The translations under genes were made by a program, and so were the position numbers. A stretch of 64,000 nucleotides of DNA. It comes from Paraescarpia echinospica (taxonomy: Eukaryota; Annelida; Polychaeta; Sabellida; Siboglinidae). How positions within the stretch are numbered: the stretch's first letter is position 1; the number at the start of each line of letters is the position of its first letter. Positions 25,871-37,084 of the stretch are shown here, piece after piece. The DNA is taken from positions 30,542,404 to 30,606,403 of the forward strand of contig CM034541.1 of NCBI GenBank assembly GCA_020002185.1. Reading direction: 5' to 3'. The notes beneath the pieces are model-generated. The model was not told the origin of the DNA. It did no database searches and was given only the letters and a program-made list of their open reading frames with translations.

Positions 25871-26578
25871 CACGCAGGATAATAGACTTATAAATGTCAA
25901 AGTTGACGTATTAATGTATAGATGTACGTATAGATGGCAATCATGACACAAACCACGATCGTGAGAAACAACCGCGCTGGCCAGACTAACAACTGCATAC
26001 ATCCATTCGTCAGCCGTCCATATTGAATTTATTATCCAGTGGTTGCAATTCTGATATGGTAAGTGGCGTCACAATCTGGAGTCTGACGGTGAACATTGTG
26101 TGCAATAAAATCACGCGCACACAAATAAGCAAAACGCCCACGGGCAGATACAAGAACACGCTCGGTCACGATTCACAGTTATATTAAAAAAAACATTGAC
26201 GATACACGAGTTCTACTTCAATTATTCACACTACGACACCATCTGTTACAATAGACATGCATAAATAAGAAAATAAAGTAGTCCCTCTCTTGAGCAGCCA
26301 TCCCTTCAGCGATGTTACTATGGCCGTATAATAGATGCAACCGTTCTACTAGGGCATACTTAGATAATTGACAGTTTGCGCATGGACATAGCAGGAAGAT
26401 CCACCATCAAAATTATATTATCATTGCATAGTCAGTGGGTCAGGGAGGTACACCTTGCTTTTATAATATAAAGTTAGTTTTTTAATTTATTCTGAATTAT
26501 TTTTAGGTGCTGAGTCCAAATCTGATAGCAGCCAGACGATACACCTTGAGCATTTTTTAACTGAGAAATCAAAGTGAA
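25871..26578. other. Anonymous sequence, no gene seen
   Basis: Mixed composition, no open frame of note and no repeat recognised; it ends at the 243-bp array. Confidence 0.4.
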
Positions 26579-27548
26579 CAATCAAACATGAATCGCTCCC
26601 TTTGAATATATTTTCATCAAGCGACGTACAAGCCGTCAGGCAACATAAAGCATTAATAAGATTAGCCATGAGTTTAGTGAAATATGTCAAATTATTGTTG
26701 ATTTTAGTTGTTTTGTAATTTTGAATACTCTTAATTTAGCTAGGTTTTCTCACAAATACAAGGTAATATATTTTTGATTGAATAAATGTTGTGTCACGTT
26801 GTACTGAGCAACTAGGGCAATCAATCAAACATGAATCGCTCCCTTTGAATATATTTTCATCAAGCGACGTACAAGCCGTCAGGCAACATAAAGCATTAAT
26901 AAGATTAGCCATGAGTTTAGTGAAATATGTCAAATTATTGTTGATTTTAGTTGTTTTGTAATTTTGAATACTCTTAATTTAGCTAGGTTTTCTCACAAAT
27001 ACAAGGTAATATATTTTTGATTGAATAAATGTTGTGTCACGTTGTACTGAGCAACTAGGGCAATCAATCAAACATGAATCGCTCCCTTTGAATATATTTT
27101 CATCAAGCGACGTACAAGCCGTCAGGCAACATAAAGCATTAATAAGATTAGCCATGAGTTTAGTGAAATATGTCAAATTATTGTTGATTTTAGTTGTTTT
27201 GTAATTTTGAATACTCTTAATTTAGCTAGGTTTTCTCACAAATACAAGGTAATATATTTTTGATTGAATAAATGTTGTGTCACGTTGTACTGAGCAACTA
27301 GGGCAATCAATCAAACATGAATCGCTCCCTTTGAATATATTTTCATCAAGCGACGTACAAGCCGTCAGGCAACATAAAGCATTAATAAGATTAGCCATGA
27401 GTTTAGTGAAATATGTCAAATTATTGTTGATTTTAGTTGTTTTGTAATTTTGAATACTCTTAATTTAGCTAGGTTTTCTCACAAGTACAAGGTGATATAT
27501 TTTTGATTGAATAAATGTTGTGTCACGTTGTACTGAGCAACTAGGGCA
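26579..27548. repeat. Tandem array, four copies of a 243-bp unit
   Basis: Units start at 26579, 26822, 27065 and 27308. The first three are identical by eye; the last differs at two positions near 27485-27495. Each unit contains a 65-residue minus-strand frame (MTYFTKLMANLINALCCLTA...) repeated with the unit. It has no known domain, no codon pattern that sets it apart, and is probably chance. Confidence 0.95.
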
Positions 27549-28999
27549 AAACAACTGCATTGCCGTCGTGGCTGTATTCACTTTGTATTTTGGACTGAAC
27601 CAATGTTTGCAGTGAACATTGGCTAGAATTTAGAAACAACACGTCTAAAAGCTTATTTTACAAAATGCCCACCGTTCTGAGTATGGCTGCAGCCGGATTT
27701 GGAATAAGCTTGTAAAACACTGTTAGAATACAGTAAAATGACTTTATATCGCAAAATAAGTTTCGATCCGCTTAAATATCGCATCCTAATCTGAAACTGT
27801 TTGTAAAGCTCCGGACTCATATATGACTGCTCTTTGTTATCTGCGTCACTCGAACGCATGTATTTTTGCCTTTTTCAAAGGGTTGTCAGTTTTATGTACA
27901 CGTTAGCTATCCATTATTCTAACTAACACTTATGTTGTTCTGTGTTCTCAGACCTCAAAGCGATACACCCGTGCTGGGCAGCTTTACTTATTTGGGCATA
28001 GTATTATGCAAAATGCAAATTAAATCGTGTATTGCTGCAAAACGGTTCGAAATCAGCAGACAACCAATCTCTATATCCCCAGAGAATAATACACAAATCT
28101 TACTAAGCATAACGCCACGTGTTTTACAACCAAAGTATCGGGTCATTATTTCTGCGAAATGAGCACCTCATTACACGTGAAACAGAGGTTAACGACTTAA
28201 CGAAATTTTTTATTTACTTTCATAAACCAAGTCGTACGACATTTAAACAATGGTTTACGATTAGTTGGTGGAATGTAGTAAGAAACGTTCTTTACATATT
28301 ATACACAAGGTTCGGACCAGTTTAACAGAGCAGACTTCAGGGTTACTGCGACATTTGCAACTATACCTAATTGCCGTTCACAAATTGTACGTTTCAAGGA
28401 CAGGATATGTTATACTGAACATTGACTCAGAACAAAGCCGCGATTCTATTAGTTCTTAACAAATATATAGATGTCAACGAAGACAATGACATTGATGCAA
28501 TTGTAGACATATCAATGTGTCAACTGTAATCTCTCATGCAGAGCACTTAAATTCAAGTCGCACAACCACTACGTTCACTCTATCTTAGCGTACGTTTGTG
28601 CATAAAATAATATTTCAGGTGAGTTAATCTATTCATATTTATTTGAAAATACAAGTATATTTTGCAGCCATCCATTGCGTTGGAAACAGGAAGTTGCAAT
28701 TACGCATGCCAACATCTACCTAATCATTATCGCATCTCATTAACTGGGAAAACAGGACGATCTCACATATCCCCAGAGAGTAATACCACACATCGTTGTA
28801 AGCATGACACGTGTTTTACGACCAAACTTGAAGTATCGGGTTCTTATTCTGCCAAATGACCTCCTCTTTATACGTGACACACCGGTTAACGATTTAAGGA
28901 GATCTCGAATTTACTTTCATAAACCCAGTTGTACGACATTTAAACAATGGTTTGCGATTAGATGGTGGATTGATGAACACAGGAAGACGTATTAAACGG
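27549..28999. repeat. Anonymous region with a diverged ~220-bp duplication
   Basis: About 28060-28275 resembles about 28755-28975: ATATCCCCAGAGA.TAAT, ACGTGTTTTAC.ACCAAA, ACGTGA.ACA..GGTTAACGA and GTACGACATTTAAACAATGGTTT are shared in order. Identity is roughly 75-80% by eye. It is probably an old tandem duplication or two copies of one dispersed repeat. Open frames in both copies are short and differ. Confidence 0.7.
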
Positions 29000-29440
29000 T
29001 AAGCAGCCGAGTTCAATATGTATAGCGTAACTAACAGTGTCGCACGTGTGCACGCATCCTTCGTGCATGATCATCACCTCGGCCTCAGCTTACATTCCAA
29101 GAACTAATATCTATTTCATTTCGCAAATTCCTACAGTCATGCATTAAGCCACCTCCTCTAAGTATCGTATACTGGCAATGACGGATATATGTTGTGTCAA
29201 CATCTGAACCAGTTATTTATAGACGGACGTTTAATAGTTTCTCAAAACCTCGTTTTACATGTAACATTGTTATCGGACACCCATAAGCCGAGACCTGTGA
29301 GGTCCGATAAAGCGAATCAAGCCCCCCAATGTTGACTGTCGCAACCCCCATCTGTGTTTGTCTTTCGAGAATGCGTGTGTGAGCGTGCACGCTTGTGTAG
29401 ATGTGTGTGCGCGTGTGCGTGACCACGTGTGTGCGTGTAA
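29000..29440. other. Anonymous sequence leading into a LINE scrap
   Basis: Contains a TGTG/GCGTGTG-rich patch at about 29370-29440. No gene recognised. Confidence 0.35.
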
Positions 29441-29444
29441 AATA

Positions 29445-29780
29445 TCGCTCGTTATGTCAATCCTTCTCCATGGCTACGAGACCTGGCAACTGACCGTCCA
29501 ACAGTCTAAGAAACTGGATTCTTTCGCTATGAAATGTCTCCGCCGTAACGAGAAAATCAAGTTGTTTTGTTACGTTGGAATGGTACTCCCGCTCGTACGT
29601 ACCAGTCAACACTTCCATCTGTCCACATCGCTCTTCGACATATCTGCAGTCTTGTGGCTCGACCACCTGCAACGCACGTCAGCAGACTACCCAGCATATA
29701 AAGTACACAAAAGTGTCACCCTCTTATGCCAGCTGGAAAATACCCCTTGGTTGATCGCCTCACCTGGCAGTCGATAGTGC
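29445..29780 (+). pseudogene. LINE C-terminal fragment (RTE-like)
   Basis: The frame gives SILLHGYETWQLTVQQSKKL then DSFAMKCLRRN, matching the 'LLYG.ETW.LT....KKL..FE.KCLRR' block that follows the RT domain in RTE-like LINEs (compare 45320-45420). Downstream the frame is lost. Nothing upstream matches the RT, so this is a short scrap. Confidence 0.55.
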
Positions 29781-29984
29781 ATGAAGTGACCTCTATGTTG
29801 GTGACCCGTCAGAAGCTCTAAATCAAGTATAATATTTGCAGTCATCTAAGATCCGTTTTAGCTACTAGTCAAGTATAAACAATTGGCTATAGATTAGTTT
29901 GGGGTAATTAAAATGTTACTTAGATTTACGTAATAAGGACTAGTTGAAAACAAAAAATAAATGTATACTGAGATACTCTTTGTC

Positions 29985-30110
29985 TGGGAGCACGGTGGCC
30001 GAATTGGATACCTCGTAGTAACTATGCGTGTCCTGTGTTTCCCAAACCTTCCTAAATTCAAGACAAGAGGACAATCCTGTCAAACCAGGTAACACTCTGA
30101 AAATAAATTG
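29985..30110 (+). mobile_element. Possible tRNA-derived SINE head
   Basis: GGGAGCACGGTGGCCGAATTGGATACC has an A-box-like TGGCCGAATTGG as in tRNA-Ser/Leu-derived SINEs. The B box (AAATTCAAGAC, about 30052) is degenerate. It is too diverged to be a functional tRNA. Confidence 0.35.
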
Positions 30111-30879
30111 GGTTTATATACAGAACTATGTGTTATGATTGGTCATTGTATCATAATTTGGCATGCTTTAATTTATATAGTAAAGATAGGACTACAGTGA
30201 TACAGTTAGTATCATGACGAGCGAAGCAAGGAGGAAAAATACTGACCACAACTACCAGTATATTATTGACACCTACAGATATGAGGAAGTCAGACACAAA
30301 ACAGTGTATAGAATGTTGAAACTATATATTGACAAATAGATCAAATTGGTTTATATTCATGTATCTATTGCACGGTGTAATAACATTGCACCATTATTCT
30401 GTAATAACATTGCAGAATAATGGCAAGTACTACTATTGAATGATCCATACATATAGCCCAGCCCCAGTTTTTGGTATGATGCCAATTAGACTGGATTTTC
30501 TTTTTTTAGTCCTCTGTATAATTAACGTAATTTTTTATTGAGTACTGAAATAACACATGCCAATTAATAACAGTTGCATGCTTCGGAAACTTCTAGAACA
30601 TACATGCAAACTGGAAGGACATATGGTGAAATGTTCTCCTAGTCCAACTGCCTTACAACCCTAGAATAGTACACGTTTCAATTACGCTGAAAGCTATATT
30701 TAGGTACGGTGATCACACCATCAAACTAATTGTAAATATGGGAGAAATAAAACACATTTCGGAAAAGTCGCCCAAATGGAGGAACAAGCCCAGATATCAT
30801 ATTTATTTCAAGTTCTAGTTGTTTCCAGCACTTGGCAACGTTCTATTAACTGATTAGTCCGTATATATTGTGGTTACAA
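30111..30879. other. Anonymous sequence, no gene seen
   Basis: AT-rich. GTAATAACATTGCA occurs twice at about 30379 and 30403. No exon recognised. Confidence 0.35.
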
Positions 30880-31190
30880 TGTTATGGTCTTATGAGGTCT
30901 CATTCAACTAGTCAGCCTTTATCAGAACATTATCGCCAAGTCGACCTTTCTATGCTGGCACTGAGGGTGGTCACTGCCAAAGTGCTTGTCGTCCTCACTG
31001 GTTCTTTTACGTCCTAAATTTAGACGGGACCGACGTTAACGTGATATCCCAGTCGCGAGGGATACACACTCCCCAATGTTGAGAGCCAGGTTTTCACACC
31101 AAATATACCATACCTGCCCGGTCCGGATATTGAAGTCGGGGCGCCGGCATTTCAGGCGGATGTGCCAACCACTACACTATCACGCCCCCC
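30880..31190 (-). mobile_element. tRNA-derived SINE
   Basis: Read on the minus strand from 31190, GCGTGATAGTGTAGTGGTTG followed by GCACATCCGCCTGAAATGCC resembles the D-arm and anticodon arm of a tRNA of the Glu/Asp type (A box TAGTGTAGTGG). A degenerate B box, GACTTCAATATCC, follows. The ~210-bp body runs towards ~30880. It cannot fold as a mature tRNA, so it is a SINE copy. Confidence 0.6.
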
Positions 31191-31494
31191 TTGTGTTAAG
31201 CAACAGCTCAACATGTTCCTCAAGTGTGTGTCGTACACATGTGTAACAATAAAATGGAAACAGTCCTCACCATTGCCTGTTGAGCTATTACTGGTTGGCT
31301 GGCTTAAAACAAAGCGAGAGGACGACTGCTAATATAATTACGGGGAGGGTCTAAATGAGTGATATTTTTAGTTATTTTATAGTCAGTTTACATTTATGAT
31401 GAGATGAGTGCACGCTATGTCATGTAAGAACTGTAATGCCACATACATCTGATAAACTAAACGCACACTTGGAACCTGCATCAGAGCACACAGA
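31191..31494. other. Anonymous sequence, no gene seen
   Basis: No repeat or coding signal recognised. Confidence 0.35.
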
Positions 31495-31496
31495 GA

Positions 31497-31754
31497 ATAC
31501 GCAGCCAAAGCAACAACAAACAAACCATACAACACACGCACGTACACACAACACACGCACAACATGCTCCCAACACATGTACAATACACACTCAAAACAC
31601 GCGAAACACATGCACAACAGCGCACAACACACGTACAACAGACACCCAACAAACAGCCAACACATGCAAAATAGACGCACAGCAGAAGCACAACACATGT
31701 ACAAGACATATACAAAACATGCCCAACACACGCACAATACACGCACAATACATC
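31497..31754. repeat. 11-bp minisatellite (CGCACAACACA-type)
   Basis: About 21 imperfect units, clearest at 31600-31752 (TGTACAAGACA, TATACAAAACA, TGCCCAACACA, CGCACAATACA twice). The 11-bp period explains open frames on both strands (Thr/His-rich forward, Cys/Val-rich reverse), which are artefacts. Confidence 0.85.
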
Positions 31755-32039
31755 ACAGGTAGACCACTTTCACACACTTGCTGGGAGACTGCAGTTTGCA
31801 CGTTTGAAAAACACTACCGTCGCCCATTGCTTAGATATAAGAATACGACAGTTTAATAGTGTGTAACTACAGGTCCATTAATCATCGCTAGGCGAGAGGG
31901 TAACGAGAAGAACAAATGTGAATATAATAAACCTGCAAAGTTCGGGTGTTATAACAAACAATCTCATATATCTAAATTGTTCGTTTGTGTCGTTAGAGAC
32001 GGTCGAGTTGATGTATACAAAAAAAACAAAAAAAACAGA

Positions 32040-32940
32040 CCTGTTTGGAATAATACGGACACCCTACGGCATATGCACCCACCCATACGATGCGGCTGAT
32101 TATTCGACCTGACGCACTCGACGGTATATACACCCATACGAGACATGCACCCATATCGACTCGGCCGATCATTCGGCCCGGGACACTCGTCGGCACATAG
32201 CCCGAAACACTACCCTTAATTACCTATCATTACCCCTTGATTATTCGTCGCTGATTGGTCACTTTTACCTCAACAACAATGGCGCCTCTAGCGTGTAGCA
32301 CAACCTCTATTTTTTTTTAACAAAGAAACTTCTAGAAAAAGAGCGGAACCATAGCAGACATTTCTAATATTCTTTGTTGATTGGTCAATTTCGTGCCATT
32401 AAAATAACTTTGTTACCCCTAGTTAGCCTTCATTGCACACAATTACACTTTCGTTACCCCTAATTACCCATTAGTTACCTCTAAATACCCAAATTACCCC
32501 TTACTTGTCCCTTCATTACCCCTACTTACCTCTTAAATGCAACATCGACTTGGCTGATTATTCGGCTCCGGACACTCGACGGCAAATGCACCCACGCGAT
32601 ATATGCACCCAAAATATGCGGCCTATTATTCGGTCCGAAGCAGTACCCTTAAAATGTCATGACATTAAAATATCGTAATTACCCCTAATTACATTTAATT
32701 ACCCACAATTACCCCTCAATTACCCCTAATTACCCATTATATATCCCTAAATACCCACAATTACCCCTTAGTTACCCCTTGTTTACCCCTAATTACCTCT
32801 TAAACTCAACAGTACATGCACCCATACGAGACATGCACCCTATATCGACTCGGCCGATTATTGGGCCTGAACCACTCTAAGTATCCCTTAATTACCCTTA
32901 ATTACTTCTTAATTATACCTAATTACCCCTGAGCGGTGTT
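32040..32940. repeat. Complex two-level repeat: ATTACCCCTA blocks between TGCACCCATACGAG modules
   Basis: Many copies of AATTACCCCT-like decamers (32205-32520, 32670-32815, 32880-32935) alternate with a module of the form TGCACCCATACGAGACATGC ... TCGACTCGGCCGATTATTCG (at about 32080-32190, 32540-32645, 32815-32880). The decamer on the other strand reads TAGGGGTAATTA. No coding function is apparent. Confidence 0.85.
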
Positions 32941-33389
32941 AACTCACCCGCAAGTCGTACCATACGAGCCAATGGCGTGGTCGTAATGACCCGTAAGCTC
33001 ACGACCGCTGGCGAGATTATAAAAACCCGCAGGTCATATCACATCATCTACTTGTCTTCAGTTAATTAAATATGGTGTTGCGTGTTTCGTGCATGATATC
33101 ACAAACGCATGCATTTGCTAACAGGTACGCAAATCATAATACGCTTTTACCGAAGGCAGCAGTTGCAGCTCCAGCCTTCGCATGTTGCCAGATACTTCCC
33201 ACATGGCGACACCTGCCGGGAGCGACGAGAAGCAACGGTGAACATTCTTTCACGACATGACCTATCCATTACATGAACTATGGCGTAGCAACAAAGTTCG
33301 TGAAGCTTAAAAAATGGTTGACGCTCGTGTTAATATGTGGAACACTTTTCTTTGCGCCAAATTTGCAAGTACATATTGACTGAGATTAT
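32941..33389. other. Anonymous sequence; short unassigned open frame 33072-33260
   Basis: The 62-residue frame (MVLRVSCMISQTHAFANRYA...) is more GC-balanced than its surroundings and follows a TATAAAAA at 33016-33023, but shows no domain. A tiny secreted protein is not excluded; I do not call a gene. Confidence 0.2.
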
Positions 33390-34330
33390 GTAAATTGGCT
33401 ATGTATTTCAAAGACACAAATGTAGTTATCTATAGTTACTTTGCAGCGCTGTATAGCTAGTGTTGATATCAAAATGTTTGGGAAGAAAATATACGTATTC
33501 GTTGTTAATGTAGATGTCAATATTACAGACCTACTTGAACGAAACGTACTACATAGGGTCAGATATGTTAACATTTTTGTTTGGTGTAGTGACCGAAGTT
33601 GTAAAATAGTTCAATGCATTATTTATACACATGGCGCCTGACTCTTATTTTATTATCTCACAACAATCCCAGTTCATTTCCAAATTAAACAACATTACTT
33701 TGTAAAAAAAAGTTAATATATTGCATACATAATCAAAACACTAACATTACCCCCTTACTTTTCATAACCGACTTCCTAAAACACAATATGTTATATATCT
33801 ACTAGTTACATGGCTGCGTATGCAAATTTGGTATCGTTATGTTAGATTTAGTACAATACATATTCGCAGTAAGTATGTATGTCAATATTATATACATAAC
33901 GGAAAGTAAAGCATATATTACGCTGCCAGATAATAAATTTTAGTTTGGTTTCGAAACCGAAGGTGAACAATATTTCATATCGTCACTTACATTCGTGGCA
34001 TATTACAGTTGTTTTTATCTTAACATAATCCGCCTTTATTTCCAAATAAAATAATGTTACATTTTCTAACAAACAAGGTAATATACTGCATGCAAAACCA
34101 AAACGCTAACACTACCCCTTATTTTGCATAACCGCCAAACCTCGAACACATTCGGCTATTATTATGGATCTACTAATTACATGACTACATAGCTAACTTT
34201 GTTATCAGACTTGTTATCAAATTTGTTATGAAAACAATCAAATCACTACTTACATCCATGGAACATGGCACTTTGTTCGAGGCTGAAGGGTCACGCTATT
34301 CATATTCATATGTCAACTAACATGGCACTG
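33390..34330 (-). repeat. ~370-bp dispersed satellite, minus orientation, about 2.5 units
   Basis: Shares with the blocks at 35755, 44168 and 61310 the ordered motifs AGCTA(G)TGTTGATATCAAAATGTTTGG, TCAGATATGTTAACATTTTTGTTTGGT, CCATTTCCAAATTAAA and AACACTAACATTACCCCCTTA. The CTAACATTACCCCCTTA-type box recurs at 33740 and 34105, a period of ~365 bp. Confidence 0.75.
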
Positions 34331-34739
34331 TGCGTTTCATAATCGAACAAAATATAACATATGTGTAGATCTATGTGCCACACAATTTATAAGAGGTTGG
34401 TCTTATGTGTAACCAATCTAATCTGACTAAATTGCTGAGGGTACCAATTATGGTGAAACCAAAGGCATTATTTGGAAACGTTGCAAAATTGTTCCATGGT
34501 CCAGATGTTCATCTATTCATGAAAGGACAATGTATGTGTATTCTACATATGCTGATGCAACTATTCAAGCAGGGCTTGAATTATTATCTTAAGCAAATAA
34601 TCCTATTCTGTGGTGTTTTTTACAATGCAAATTGCAACACAACTTAGTTAAGAAATTTTGATAAGAACAGCTCGTGTGTTACGACGATGCTTTGCTGTTG
34701 TAAATGATATCATCTTAACTCACACAGTAAGGAACATAC
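34331..34739. other. Anonymous sequence; open frame 34405-34647 without known domain
   Basis: The 80-residue frame (MCNQSNLTKLLRVPIMVKPK...) has no recognised motif. It lies between the satellite block and a LINE 3' end. Confidence 0.25.
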
Positions 34740-35640
34740 CAGTATATAATAATAATAATAATAATGAGTCAACTTGTAGAACGCCATAAAGCTAGACAAA
34801 GGCATTCAGAGGCGCTAAAATACATTAATACATGAATATTAAAACTAGCTAGTTAAATAAATGATAATCAAATAAATAAATTACTAAAACCGTGGTGCAT
34901 AATACATAGGCAATAATATATATACATGTGTGGTAAAAGGATATAACATTAATTAAAACGTGACATAATATGTGCATCATAAGACATAAGTAAGTTAGTT
35001 AAATGATAATAAAATATTTTAAAACACTATATCATGTACGAGATCACAGACTAAACTAAACATGTAATGCTGCACGGAAGAGTTGAGTTTTTAAAAGTCG
35101 CTTGAATGGGCTAGCGCTGTGACTGTCTTTATTTCTAACGGAAGAGTGTTCCACATGCGTGGGGCCGAAACTGAGAAGGAGCGATCGCCGTATCTGCTGT
35201 TGGATGGCGGCACACGCAGCTAGGTCGTTGTTGTTGGTAGAACTTAGCGCACGCGTTGGTTGAAACGTGTCGAGCAAGTCGGTGATGTACAACGACACGA
35301 TGCCATGTTGGGCTTGGAACGAAAGCAGCAGTATTTTGTACATGATACGCTGTTTCATCGGAAGCCAATGTAGATTCTTTAGTACCGGGGTGATGTGCTC
35401 TCGCCTGTTGCAGCGGACTACCAAGCGAGCTACTGAGTTCTGAACTCTCTGCAGTTTAGATATAAAAACGTCTGGGATGCCGAACAGCAAAGCATTCCCG
35501 TAGTCGAGTCTCGAAATCACCAGTGAATGTATTATTCGAGCCGCTGCTTTCTCCGATAGACACGGTCGTGTGGAAGCAATGTTAGTTAGGTGATAGTATG
35601 CGTACGACATACGTGTTGCACATGACATACCATCGACATT
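34740..35640 (-). mobile_element. 5'-truncated CR1/L2-like LINE: C-terminal coding end plus 3' UTR
   Basis: On the minus strand, 35628-35056 encodes LSEKAAARIIHSLVISRLDY, LQRVQNSVARLVVRC, HITPVLKNLHWLPMKQRIMY and ends FKRLLKTQLFRAALHV, the standard segment C-terminal to the RT of L2/CR1-like LINEs. A frameshift near 35210 disturbs 'SRYGDRS'. The 3' UTR ends in GGCGTTCTACAAGTTGACTC followed by an ATT repeat (34740-34764), a typical L2-like 3' end. It is a dead fragment. Confidence 0.85.
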
Positions 35641-35754
35641 TCAACGTCGAACACAACGTTGACTCGCTTTCTTAACACAAATATGTAACATACTGTATCT
35701 ATCAGCGTGATATCAAAATTAGATATTTAGCCATGTAATTAATAAACATATAAC
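35641..35754. other. Short anonymous spacer
   Basis: Contains no recognisable signal; leads into the satellite block. Confidence 0.3.
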
Positions 35755-37084
35755 CAATTGTGCTTGAGGGAGGCGGTTCTGAAAAGTAAAGGGTAATGTT
35801 AGTATGTTGGTTGTATATGCAATATGTTACATTCTTTGTCAGACAAATTAGCTTTGTTTATTTTTTTTATAAACTGGGATTGTTGTGAGATCAAAAATAT
35901 TTGTGAAGCACCAGATGTCTTGATGCCAACAATAGCTATATCTGTAGATCAGCAATTTGTAGCTACAATAGCCGATTGTTTTGTGGAAGGTGGTCATGAA
36001 AAATAATGGGTAGTGTTGATGTTTTTATTTTCTATGAAATATGTTATAATCTTTGTGTGACAAACTAAAGGTATTTTATTTCGAAATAACTTGGGAGTGT
36101 TGTCAGATAAAAATATTAGTAATGCGCCATGTGTGTAAATAATGCATTGAACTACGTATTGTACACTTTGACATTAAACCAAACTAAAATGTTAACATAT
36201 CTGAGCCTATTTGGTGCTTTTCGTTCAAGTAGGTCTGCAATATTTATATCTACATTAACTAGAAATACGTATACTATCTTTCCAAACATTTTGGTACGAA
36301 CACTAGCTATGTATCTCTCCTATTAGTAGAGTTGTAGTCTATTGTGTTTGAGTACCGTCATAATAACAACTGAGTGGGGCAGGTTTATTTTGTTTGGGTT
36401 TGTATGCAATATGTTTTATTCGTTGTGTGACAAACTAATGGGATTGTATTTAGAAATAAACTAGGATGGTTGAGAGATAAAAACAATTGTCATGCGCCAC
36501 TTGTGTAAGTAATGATTTGAACTATTGTACACCTTCGGTCACTAAACCAAATAAAAATGTTAACACAAGCAGAGCATATATGTTGTGTTTTATTTTCAAG
36601 TACATCTGCAATATTTGCATTCATATTAACTACAATTCCATATCTTCACTATCCAAATATTTTGAAGTAAAAATTAACTATGTATCGCTGTAAATAGTAG
36701 ATATATAGTCGATTGTATTCGAAGACGGTGGTTATGGAAAATAAGGGGTAGGGTTAGTATTTCGGTATTGCATTCAAAATATTGCATTGTTTTAAAGAAC
36801 ATCTAGTGTTATTTTATTTGGAAATGAAATGGATTGTTGGAAGATAAAACTAAATGTTCATTGTATTTGTGATGCCAGATGGGTAAATAAAGATTTGAAC
36901 AATGAACAATTTCAACAAGATAATGCCTGCCCTTCACGAAACCAAACTAAATTGTTAATATATCTTAGCCTATGTTGTGTTTTTCTTTCAACTTCGTCTA
37001 CAATGTTGATGTGTGTATTAACTACACATACGTATATCACCATTCGAAACATTTTGATACCAAAAGTAGCTATGCAACCGTGTA
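35755..37084 (+). repeat. ~370-bp dispersed satellite, plus orientation, about 3.6 units
   Basis: Diverged units begin near 35758, 35978 (partial), 36340 and 36715. Each has GAGG(A)GGCGGTT..GAAAA, AAGGGGTAGGGTTAGTRTTT, TATGCAATATGTT, GTGTGACAAACTA, TTTATTT.GAAATRA, ATGTTAACATATCT and TTTTGATACCAA..TAGCTATG in order. The last unit stops at 37084, exactly where the 57-bp minisatellite starts. Confidence 0.8.

Noticed and set aside
26579..27548. Tandem small-protein gene family (65 residues per 243-bp unit, minus strand)
   Set aside because: The frame is repeated only because the DNA is; no domain, no independent copy and no codon-level divergence to show selection.
31090..31190. tRNA-Glu/Asp-like gene on the minus strand
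   Set aside because: Degenerate B box and no closing acceptor stem; better read as a SINE.
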